Shown here piece after piece: positions 57,133 through 64,000 of a stretch of 64,000 bases of DNA. The translations under genes were made by a program, and so were the position numbers. Positions within the stretch are counted from its first letter, which is position 1. Every line of letters starts with the position of its first letter. The notes beneath the pieces were generated by a model, which ran no database searches, was not told the DNA's origin, and saw nothing but the letters and a program-made list of their open reading frames with translations. The DNA is from Streptomyces sp. D2-8 (GTDB taxonomy: Bacteria > Actinomycetota > Actinomycetes > Streptomycetales > Streptomycetaceae): assembly GCF_023184515.1 (NCBI RefSeq), contig NZ_JAAHBP010000013.1, positions 62,001 to 126,000 on the forward strand. Direction: 5' to 3'.

Positions 57133-59028
57133 GTGATCGGGATCAACCGGGACGGGATACGGACCGGGTCGATGCCCGCCCGCACCGTCGCGCTCACCTT
57201 CGACGGGGGGCCCGACCCCGTGTGGACACCCCGGCTTCTCGACCTGCTGCGCAGGAACAACGCGCGGGCGACGTTCTTCGTGCACGGCGCCCAGGCCGCC
57301 CGGCACCCGGAGTTGGTCCGGCGGATTGGGGCCGAGGGGCATGAGATCGGGTCCAACACGTACACCGGGGCCGTTCTGGGGGAGTCCTCCGCGCCCCGTT
57401 TCCGGGCCGAGCTCGAGATGACCCAGAGCGCCCTCGCCGGGGCCACCGGCCGGCGGGCGAATCTGCTGCGGATGCCGCGCACCACCACCCCGGACACCCT
57501 GTGCGGCCGCGAGTGGCAGGCCGCACGGCGCGCCACCGGGTACGGGTACGTGCTCGTCGCCGCCGACAAGGGATCGCGCAGGCCCGCGCAGGGCATCGTC
57601 CGGCAGCTCAGCCAGACGGAGAGCGCCTATCAGGAGGCGCGCAGGCTGTTGAGGAACCGGACCGTCGACCGGTTCACCACCGTCTCGGACGGGCTGGGGC
57701 TCGTGCCGTACACATCTCCCTCCCTCGTCCAGCAATGGGCCGGGCAGGGGCTCATCCGTATCACCGGCCTCGGGCAGGTCTTCTCCACCGCCATGATCTG
57801 GATCCTCGGCGTCGCCGGTGGCCTCGGTGTGCTGCGGCTGTTGCTGCTCGCGCTCTTCGCCCGGGCCCATGTGCGGCGGCTGGAGCGGTTCCGGACCGGT
57901 GCGCCCTGGATGCGGGAGACGTCCGGGCCGGTCACCGTGCTCGTCCCGGCGTACAACGAGGAGGCCGGGATCGGGTCGACCCTGCGGTCGCTGCTCGAGT
58001 CCAGTCATCGGGAGTTGCAGGTCGTCGTCATCGATGACGGGTCCACCGACCGGACCGCCGACATCGCCGAGAACATGGGGGACGCGCGGGTGGAGGTCGT
58101 ACGGCAGGCCAACGCCGGCAAGGCCGCCGCCCTCAACACCGGGCTCGCTCACGCGCGGTACGGCATCGTCGTGATGGTCGACGCCGACACCGTCTTCGAG
58201 CCCGACGCCGTCGAGCGGATCGTGCAGCCGCTCGCGCACCCGGCTGTCGGTGCCGTGAGCGGGAACACCAAGGTCGGCAACCGGCGCGGTCTGCTGGCCC
58301 GTTGGCAGCATCTCGAGTACGTCTTCGGCTTCAACCTCGACCGGCGCATGTTCGAGGTGCTGGAGTGCATGCCGACCGTGCCGGGTGCCATCGGGGCGTT
58401 CCGCCGGGACGCGGTGATCGGCGTCGGCGGGGTCAGCGAGGACACCCTTGCCGAGGACACCGACCTCACGATGGCCCTGTGGCGGTCCGGCTGGCGGGTG
58501 CTGTACGAGGAGTCCGCCGTCGCCTGGACCGAAGTGCCCACCAGCGTGCGGCAGTTGTGGCGGCAGCGGTACCGGTGGTGCTACGGCACGCTCCAGGCGA
58601 TGTGGAAGCACCGGGGCGCTCTCGTGGCCACCGGGCCCGCCGGGCGGTTCGGGCGGCGCGGGCTGACGTATCTCGCGCTGTTCCAGGTCGCCTTGCCGCT
58701 GCTCGCGCCGGTCATCGACGTCTACGCCCTCTACGGCGTGCTGTTCCGCGATCCATGGGAGTCGGCGGCGGTCTGGTTCACGTTCCTCGGCGTGCAGATC
58801 GTCTGCTCCGGCTACGCGCTCAGACTCGACGGCGAGCCGGTGCGGGCCCTGTGGTCGATGCCGTTCCAGATCGTCGTCTACCGGCAGTTGATGTATCTCG
58901 TCGTCATCCAGTCGCTGGTCGCGCTGCTGCTCGGCAGCCGGCTGCGGTGGCAGCGGATGAAGCGGTCCGGGACGGCCGCTGAACAGATCGGTGGGCCCGC
59001 GCCGTATAGGAGTGTCCCGATGCGCTGA
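57133..59028 (+). CDS. Degenerate polysaccharide deacetylase fused to a GT2 glycosyltransferase
   Basis: The N-terminal domain (residues 10-200) is NodB-like but altered: TFDGGPDP replaces TFDDGP and GHEIGSNTYTG replaces the GHExGNHTxxH zinc site, so the metal ligands are lost. The C-terminal domain is a processive family 2 glycosyltransferase with VPAYNEEAGIGSTL, VVVIDDGSTDRT, MVDADT, EDTDLT and QRYRW plus three to four membrane helices. The layout matches MatB/PgaC-type poly-N-acetylglucosamine synthases. A membrane helix (HWLLLALTLPLVFALLIFEG) is encoded in frame upstream but reachable only from a CTG at 56929 or after a frameshift. Confidence 0.85.
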   Translation: MIGINRDGIRTGSMPARTVALTFDGGPDPVWTPRLLDLLRRNNARATFFVHGAQAARHPELVRRIGAEGHEIGSNTYTGAVLGESSAPRFRAELEMTQSALAGATGRRANLLRMPRTTTPDTLCGREWQAARRATGYGYVLVAADKGSRRPAQGIVRQLSQTESAYQEARRLLRNRTVDRFTTVSDGLGLVPYTSPSLVQQWAGQGLIRITGLGQVFSTAMIWILGVAGGLGVLRLLLLALFARAHVRRLERFRTGAPWMRETSGPVTVLVPAYNEEAGIGSTLRSLLESSHRELQVVVIDDGSTDRTADIAENMGDARVEVVRQANAGKAAALNTGLAHARYGIVVMVDADTVFEPDAVERIVQPLAHPAVGAVSGNTKVGNRRGLLARWQHLEYVFGFNLDRRMFEVLECMPTVPGAIGAFRRDAVIGVGGVSEDTLAEDTDLTMALWRSGWRVLYEESAVAWTEVPTSVRQLWRQRYRWCYGTLQAMWKHRGALVATGPAGRFGRRGLTYLALFQVALPLLAPVIDVYALYGVLFRDPWESAAVWFTFLGVQIVCSGYALRLDGEPVRALWSMPFQIVVYRQLMYLVVIQSLVALLLGSRLRWQRMKRSGTAAEQIGGPAPYRSVPMR

Positions 59029-59062
59029 CCCGAGAGCCCCCCACAGCACCTTCGAGGCGTCG

Positions 59063-60226
59063 ATGAGCGACTGGACCGACCGTCCGGGAGAACCCCCGCC
59101 GGAGTGGACCCCACGGCGGGACCCCTTCGCCCCGCCCCCGTCGACCCGCACCGCCCCGCTGCCCGGCATGCCCTCGCCCGCCGCCCCCGGCCGCTACGAC
59201 AGCGGCCTCGACACCCGCGGCGGTCGCGGCAGCAGGAACCCGCGGCGGCGAGCGGGCAGGGGCCGACGGTACCTGCGTACGTCGGCCGCCTTGTCGTCCG
59301 TGCTGCTGCTCGGCGCCGCCGGTACGTACGTCTGGGCCGACACCCGGCTCAACCAGCAGGTCGACCTCGGCGCACTCGGCGCCCGGGTGCCGGCCGGAGA
59401 GGGCACCAACTACCTGGTCGTCGGCTCCGACAGCCGCGAGGGACTGTCGGAGCAGGACCGCAGGAACCTCAACACCGGCTCGGCCGAGGGCCGCCGCACC
59501 GACTCGGTGATCCTGCTGCACACCGGCGCGAACGGCACCACGATGCTCAGCCTGCCGCGCGACTCCTGGGTGACCCTCCCGCCCTACGTCGACCCCGGCA
59601 CCGGCCGCAGCTACCGGGCCGCGCCGGACAAGCTGAACGCCGCGTTCTCGCTGGGCGGCCCCGACCTGCTGGTACGGACCGTGGAACGCAACACCGGTGT
59701 GCACATCGACCACTACGCGGAGATCGGCTTCGCCGGCTTCGTGGGCGTGGTGGACGCCGTCGGCGGCGTGAACCTGTGCCTGGACAAGGCCGTACGGGAC
59801 GAGGACTCCGGCGCCGACCTGCCCGCCGGCTGCCAGACCCTGGACGGAGCCGAGGCGCTGGCCTTCGTACGGCAGCGCAAACAGGAGGCCCAGGGCGACC
59901 TCGGCCGCACCCGCAACCAGCAGAGATTCCTCGCCGCCCTCGCCCGCAAGACGGCCACCCCGTCCACCCTCGCCGACCCGTCGAGGTCGTTGCCGACCCT
60001 GAGCGCGGGCCTCGACACGCTCATCGTCGACGAGGGCACGGAACTGCCCGACCTCATGGCGCTGTTCGAGGCCCTGCGGAAAGCCACGGGCCGTGGAGGC
60101 CGGCAGCTGAACGTGCCCGTGGCCGACCCGGACCTGCGCACCTCCCAGGGCAGCGCGGTGAAGTGGGACGACCGACGGGCCCGCGCCCTGTTCGGCGCCC
60201 TGCGCGAGGACCGGCCCCTGGGCTGA
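59063..60226 (+). CDS. LCP-family (LytR-CpsA-Psr) cell-wall glycopolymer transferase
   Basis: This 387-residue protein has a Pro-rich cytoplasmic head, one membrane helix (SALSSVLLLGAAGTYVWAD, near residue 85) and an LCP domain with NYLVVGSDSREGL, RTDSVILLHTG, SLPRDSWVTLPP, KLNAAFSLGGP, GFVGVVDAVGGV and ALAFVRQRK. Such enzymes attach teichoic acids or capsular glycopolymers to peptidoglycan. Lying just after a glycan synthase, it may anchor that polymer. ATG at 59063 chosen by the head sequence. Confidence 0.9.
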   Translation: MSDWTDRPGEPPPEWTPRRDPFAPPPSTRTAPLPGMPSPAAPGRYDSGLDTRGGRGSRNPRRRAGRGRRYLRTSAALSSVLLLGAAGTYVWADTRLNQQVDLGALGARVPAGEGTNYLVVGSDSREGLSEQDRRNLNTGSAEGRRTDSVILLHTGANGTTMLSLPRDSWVTLPPYVDPGTGRSYRAAPDKLNAAFSLGGPDLLVRTVERNTGVHIDHYAEIGFAGFVGVVDAVGGVNLCLDKAVRDEDSGADLPAGCQTLDGAEALAFVRQRKQEAQGDLGRTRNQQRFLAALARKTATPSTLADPSRSLPTLSAGLDTLIVDEGTELPDLMALFEALRKATGRGGRQLNVPVADPDLRTSQGSAVKWDDRRARALFGALREDRPLG

Positions 60227-61456
60227 TCAGCGCGCCCTGCCGAGACCGGCCGACGGGGGCATCAGCGAGCCGTACCCGGTCGCCGCCCACGCGCTCCGCC
60301 TCGCCGGGACCTCGAAGTAGGGCACCGTACGGCCGTTCTCGTCCGTGTCGGTGAGCACCTCCGGGGCGCGGCGGTCCCGCAGCGCGTCCGCGCACGCCCC
60401 GCACACGGCCACGTCGAGCCGGTCCCGGCGGCCGAGCGGACGCCACCCGGAGCGGCGGGCGGCCCGTCCGTGCAGGGGGTTGAAGAAGCAGAGGGGAAGG
60501 CCGGGGGAGCCGGTCAGCGCATCGCGGCCCTCCTGCGCCAGGGCCAGGGCGCCCGCCAGGTCCGGCAGGCCCCGGGCCTCGTCGAGGACCTTGCCGGCCG
60601 CGGCGTAGGCGTCGAGGGCCTGCTGGAGACCGGGTGTCGTGGCCACGTCGGCTTCCCGGGTCGCCTCGCCCAGCGCCAGTACCTCGGCTTCCGCCCGGCG
60701 CCGCAACCCCGCCTCGTCGGCCGCACGGGCCGTCGCGAACACCAGCTGGGGGACGGCCGGGGAGCGCTTGCGGGAACGGACCAGGACGGCGCGGGCCGCG
60801 AGCGCGGTCAGGGCGAGGACCGGTACGCCGACGAGCGGCCACCAGCCGGAGCCGGAGCCGGACTCGGACCCGGACTCGGACCCGGCCTTCGTGGGCGGGG
60901 CCGAACGGCCCAGGTCCCTCGTCGCCTCCTCGTAGCGCTGCACGCCCTTGCCCTCCGCCACCAGGTCCACGGCCTTCGCGGTCAGGTCCGCCAGTCCCGC
61001 GTCCCGCATCTCGTCCAGGAAGCCGGTGGCTGCCACGGCCCTGCCGGCCTGGTGGGTGTCGGCGGGCCACTCGTAGCCCCGCAGGGAGTCGGGGAAGTCG
61101 CTGTCCGCCGTGATGAGGACGAGCTCGCGCTGGTCCGGGAGCCGGTCGCGGACGATCCCTGCGAGGACGTCGGAGTCGCCGTCGAAGGCGTCGCCCTTGG
61201 TGAAGGGCGTGAGCACGACCTTGATGGGCAGGCCCGTGCGGCGGATCCGGTCCGCCAGTTGCCGCTGCCGGGCCGGCGGGACGGCATCGGTGTAGGCCTC
61301 GTCGACGTAGACGGGCGAGGCGCGCAGGGCGTTCGCGATGCGCCGGCCGGGGCTCGGGGCGTCGCCGTCCGCCGCGGTGGCGGTGCCGGTGGTGGTGAGC
61401 GCCGTCAGCAGCAGTGCCGCGAGGGCGGTGATCACGCGCTTCACATCAATGGACAC
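60227..61456 (-). CDS. Membrane protein with C-terminal NPLHGR/CxxC module, copy 1
   Basis: This 409-residue protein has a signal peptide, an extracytoplasmic alpha/beta domain (LRASPVYVDEAYTDAVPPAR, LPIKVVLTPFTKGDA, ELVLITADSD) that looks like a TPM-related fold, one membrane helix (PLVGVPVLALTALAARAVLV) and a cytoplasmic part. The last ~110 residues carry CFFNPLHGRAARR, AVCGACAD and GRTVPYFEVPA. The paralogue encoded just upstream has the same order. The GTG at 61456 has GGGAG at good spacing and overlaps the upstream stop; a GTG at 61444 is the alternative. Confidence 0.75.
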   Translation of the reverse strand: MSIDVKRVITALAALLLTALTTTGTATAADGDAPSPGRRIANALRASPVYVDEAYTDAVPPARQRQLADRIRRTGLPIKVVLTPFTKGDAFDGDSDVLAGIVRDRLPDQRELVLITADSDFPDSLRGYEWPADTHQAGRAVAATGFLDEMRDAGLADLTAKAVDLVAEGKGVQRYEEATRDLGRSAPPTKAGSESGSESGSGSGWWPLVGVPVLALTALAARAVLVRSRKRSPAVPQLVFATARAADEAGLRRRAEAEVLALGEATREADVATTPGLQQALDAYAAAGKVLDEARGLPDLAGALALAQEGRDALTGSPGLPLCFFNPLHGRAARRSGWRPLGRRDRLDVAVCGACADALRDRRAPEVLTDTDENGRTVPYFEVPARRSAWAATGYGSLMPPSAGLGRAR

Positions 61457-63524
61457 CTGCGGTCTCCCTCACCTCGTCGATGAGCCGGGCGATTCCGTGG
61501 GGTACGGCGGTCAGGGGGCCGTCCGTCACGTCGTAGTAGGGGAGGCGGGTGTTGCCCAGGGAGGGGTCGGGCAGCTTCAGCAACCGGCCCGGGATGCCGC
61601 CCGGTTCGGCGACGGCCGTGTCACGGCAGGGCTCGCAGACGGGGAGCAGGCGGCGGCTGTTGCCCTCGGCCGAGACGCGGACGTGGTGGCGGCGGGTGGC
61701 GCGGCCGTGCAGCGGGTTGACCCCGCAGCACAGGTCGGCCGCCTCGCCGGTGAGGGCGGCCCTGCCGGCTCGGGCGAGCACGATGACGGCGACCAGGGTC
61801 GCGGGATCCGTCCCCGGTTGCCGGGCGCGGCCGGGGTCGCCGTCGACCAGGAGCAGCGCCGCGTCGAGGTGGTCCCAGGCGCGGGCGCGGTCGTCCGGGT
61901 CGTTGAACCGACCCTGGAGTGCGGTGAGTTCGGCGTACGCGGTGCGTCGGAGGTAGGACGTCGGCGGCTCGGTCGGGGAGGTGGGCGACAGGCGGCCGGA
62001 CGGCTCCGGCGCGGGGGAGCGCCACCGCAGCAGGCCCCGGACGATCCACGTCACCCCGGCGACGACCCCCGACAGCAGGAGGGCCGCGAAGGCGCCCACG
62101 AAGAGGCCGGGCCAGAAGTCGGTGGCGAACAGGGGCGGGAGGGCGTTCTCGTCCGCGGCCCTCGGGGCGGCGGCCGGGGTGGACTCGGAGTGCGGCCGGC
62201 CGGTGCGCGGGGTCTTGTCGAGGAAGGTCATCAGCGTGTCGAGGCGTTCGCCGAGGAGGTGGTCGTCGGCCTCGTCCGCCCTGCTGTCACCGAGCGTGAC
62301 GGAGTCCGGCAGGTCGAAGGACAGGCGGTTGGAGTCCAGGCGCAGCCCGTGGTTGGAGACGTCGATCGTGCCGTCGTCCGGGTCGGCGACGACGTACACC
62401 CCGTCCTCGCCCACCTTGGCGTGCACCGCCGCGGCGAACAGCCCCGCGTCGCCGGCCGACTCGCTCTCCGGCGTCTGCGGCACGAGGGAGACGTACACCG
62501 GGCCGCCGCCGTCGGAACGCCGGAAGTCCTGGATCCGCTCGTGCAGCCGGTCCAGTTGGCGGGAGCCGAGGACGCGGGGGCTCTCCGGGTCGGCGTACAC
62601 CGGGTCCTGCTTCAGACCCGCCGCGACCCGTTCCACCCGGGCGGACAGGTCGGCGGGGGTGGGCGGCTTCGCCGCGCTCGACTTGGTCTGGTCGAAGACG
62701 ACGGGAGCGGTGAGGGCGATCGCCGCGGCGGTGAGGACGGCCGCGCCGGGCACGACCCACCGGGGGACGCGCCGCTCGGCCCCGGTACGCCGACGGCTGC
62801 GGCGCACGTACCCGGCCGTCAGCACGATCAGCAGCGGTACGCCGGTCAGCAGGCTCCCCGTGAGGAACGACTGGTTCCGGCGGTCGGACGGGCCGATGTA
62901 CATCTCGGCGGGCTCGTCGTCCCGGTACGTCTCACGAGCGGCCTCGGCGCGGGCGGTGGCCCGTTCCCCGCCCTGCGCGATGACGTCGACGAAGCGCTCG
63001 AAGCTGAGCAAGGGACCGGCGTCGTAGGCGAGTTCGTACAGCGCGACGGTGGCGGCGGCGTCAGCGGGGACGCGGACACCGTAGGCCGTGGCCTCCGCGA
63101 TATCCGTCCCCTCGATCAGGACGAACAGCCCATCGCGCCCGAGCCGGTCGTGCACCGCGCCGAGCAACTGCTCGCCGTCCGTGCCGCTCTGCATGGGCAG
63201 GACCAGGACGTAGGTCGGGACGCCGGTCCTCTTCGCGAGCCTGGCGAAGTCGGGGGCGGTGGACCGCGGGACCTCGCGGGGGAGTTGGTCGGTGACGTAG
63301 ACCGGGTTCTCGCGGAGGCGGTCGGCGAGGTAGGCGGCCTGGGTGGGGGAGTCGGCGGCGTCGGCCGGGGTGGCGGTTGCGAAGAGAGCCGTCAGTGAGC
63401 AGAGGGCGAGGAGCAGCCGGAGGACGCGGGTCCGGTGGCCGCTCGATGCCCGTACCCGTACCGCGCGTTCACCGCCCTGTACTGCACTGACCGCGTGCGC
63501 CCCGTTCACGGTGACTGCTCTCAC
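61446..63524 (-). CDS. Membrane protein with C-terminal NPLHGR/CxxC module, copy 2 (duplicated outer domain)
   Basis: This 692-residue protein has a signal peptide (LRLLLALCSLTALFATATPA), two extracytoplasmic domains of the type seen in copy 1 (LRENPVYVTDQLPREVPRST and LKQDPVYADPESPRVLGSRQ), separated by a membrane pair (SLLTGVPLLIVLTAGYVRRS; VPGAAVLTAAAIALTAPVVF), a third helix near residue 480 and a cytoplasmic C-terminus. That end has CCGVNPLHGRATRRHHVRVS, LLPVCEPCRD and TRLPYYDVTD, matching copy 1. It overlaps copy 1 by 11 bases, so they form an operon. Function unknown. The GTG at 63524 follows a G-rich ribosome site. Confidence 0.75.
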   Translation of the reverse strand: MRAVTVNGAHAVSAVQGGERAVRVRASSGHRTRVLRLLLALCSLTALFATATPADAADSPTQAAYLADRLRENPVYVTDQLPREVPRSTAPDFARLAKRTGVPTYVLVLPMQSGTDGEQLLGAVHDRLGRDGLFVLIEGTDIAEATAYGVRVPADAAATVALYELAYDAGPLLSFERFVDVIAQGGERATARAEAARETYRDDEPAEMYIGPSDRRNQSFLTGSLLTGVPLLIVLTAGYVRRSRRRTGAERRVPRWVVPGAAVLTAAAIALTAPVVFDQTKSSAAKPPTPADLSARVERVAAGLKQDPVYADPESPRVLGSRQLDRLHERIQDFRRSDGGGPVYVSLVPQTPESESAGDAGLFAAAVHAKVGEDGVYVVADPDDGTIDVSNHGLRLDSNRLSFDLPDSVTLGDSRADEADDHLLGERLDTLMTFLDKTPRTGRPHSESTPAAAPRAADENALPPLFATDFWPGLFVGAFAALLLSGVVAGVTWIVRGLLRWRSPAPEPSGRLSPTSPTEPPTSYLRRTAYAELTALQGRFNDPDDRARAWDHLDAALLLVDGDPGRARQPGTDPATLVAVIVLARAGRAALTGEAADLCCGVNPLHGRATRRHHVRVSAEGNSRRLLPVCEPCRDTAVAEPGGIPGRLLKLPDPSLGNTRLPYYDVTDGPLTAVPHGIARLIDEVRETAGVH

Positions 63525-63637
63525 CGGTGTGCCCCCCCCGGATGGTCCGATCGCCGTCCGCGCCGCACTCTACTCGGGGCTTCGCGACTGCTACAGATCG
63601 CCCGGACACGTCGAACTCGACGCCCGGCACCGGCGGT

Positions 63638-64000
63638 TCAGCCCAGCTTCGCGTTCTGGGCCTTCACCACCGTCGCCGGGAGCTTCGCGTCGCCCGGCCT
63701 GTCCTGGACCATGGCCATGCCGTCCACGGAGACGTAGACGGCGATGACATCGTCCTTGCGGACGGCCTGGGCGTGCATGGTGTGGGTGATGCCCTGGAAG
63801 GGCATCGTGGAGCGGAAGGCGAGTGACTCGTCACCGGCCTTCGCCACCAACTCCTCGGCGGTGACGGAGTCGTACGTCGTCGTGCCGTTCGCCTTCGCCG
63901 TGAAGCCGCTTCCGCACGAGTCGACGCTCTTGGCCAGCCCGGCGAACGCGGACTCGGCCTTGCCGGGCGCGTACGCCGTGAGCGTGATGTACGTGAACTT
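63638..64000 (-). CDS. C-terminal part of an exported sensor-like protein (runs off the window)
   Basis: The minus-strand frame is open from 64000 to a stop at 63638, giving at least 120 residues: FTYITLTAYAPGKAESAFAG, LAKSVDSCGSGF, TYDSVTAEELVAKAGDESLA, then IAVYVSVDGMAMVQDRPGDA. The pattern resembles the extracytoplasmic PknH-type sensor domains found in actinobacterial lipoproteins and kinases. The N-terminus is outside the window, so anchoring cannot be judged. Internal Met codons are not the start. Confidence 0.7.
   Translation of the reverse strand, partial: KFTYITLTAYAPGKAESAFAGLAKSVDSCGSGFTAKANGTTTYDSVTAEELVAKAGDESLAFRSTMPFQGITHTMHAQAVRKDDVIAVYVSVDGMAMVQDRPGDAKLPATVVKAQNAKLG

Noticed and set aside
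56356..59169. 937-codon antisense frame over the glycosyltransferase
   Set aside because: Composition artefact; the plus strand has the full GT2 motif set.
1..64000. CRISPR arrays, tRNA, rRNA and known riboswitch cores
   Set aside because: No regularly spaced direct repeats, cloverleaf ends or ribosomal RNA landmarks were seen on reading; a covariance-model scan would be needed to exclude small RNAs.

Overview
The window is chromosomal DNA of a high-G+C actinomycete, almost certainly Streptomyces. Coding sequences show strong third-position G/C bias, frequent GTG starts, GTGA/ATGA stop-start overlaps, leaderless-type -10 boxes just upstream of starts, DUF397/DUF5753 genes and a cysteine-containing RLHVDL-type leader peptide. 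From memory, the gene order resembles the S. coelicolor stretch around SCO4472 to SCO4511; that is recollection, not a search result. I saw no rRNA, tRNA or CRISPR array.

Layout. (1) 48-4307: a four-gene system II cytochrome c maturation operon (resA-ccdA-resB-ccsB). (2) 4370-9825: a stand-alone condensation-type acyltransferase, a cytosine deaminase-like enzyme, and a divergent pair of a double-HTH MerR regulator and a UvrA-like protein without the UvrB-binding region. (3) 9877-13480: a scarred region with a probable fused small gene, a beheaded DUF5753 regulator next to an intact DUF397 gene, a second DUF397 tail, a frameshifted secreted protein, an S41-type lipoprotein protease and an IS5-type transposase remnant. 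(4) 13859-19352 plus 34892-35740: futalosine-pathway menaquinone genes (mqnL, mqnP, mqnM, mqnE, mqnA), interrupted by a rhomboid and an Lrp/AsnC regulator. (5) 19437-26959: a UdgX-type uracil-DNA glycosylase homologue, a GNAT, a DAACT symporter behind a leader peptide, and a fatty-acid block (TetR, MaoC hydratase, high-molecular-weight FabG, thiolase) with two TTAC/GTAA palindromes in the divergent promoter. (6) 27188-34571: FadD, an orphan sugar-binding lipoprotein, a Tat-exported FAD dehydrogenase, a methyltransferase and a cold-shock protein.

(7) 35834-56289 is the most unusual part. A Ser/Thr kinase sits beside a large three-ATPase FtsK/SpoIIIE protein with FHA-like N-terminal modules, an architecture closer to firmicute EssC than to mycobacterial EccC. 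Divergent from it are WXG100-like proteins, two large WXG-type proteins with hydrophobic centres, membrane partners and a set of small alpha/beta proteins ending in a similar amphipathic segment. No eccB, eccD, eccE or mycP is present in the window. One substrate gene carries a 4-bp tandem duplication that breaks its frame. A stretch at 46.5-50.1 kb holds several decayed genes of the same kinds, and it is followed by an intact five-gene set coupled by ATGA overlaps. A translationally coupled pair of exported proteins follows.

(8) 56466-64000: a small membrane protein, a polysaccharide deacetylase-glycosyltransferase fusion whose deacetylase metal ligands are lost, an LCP-family transferase, two paralogous membrane proteins sharing a C-terminal NPLHGR plus CxxC module, and the 3' part of an exported protein running off the window.
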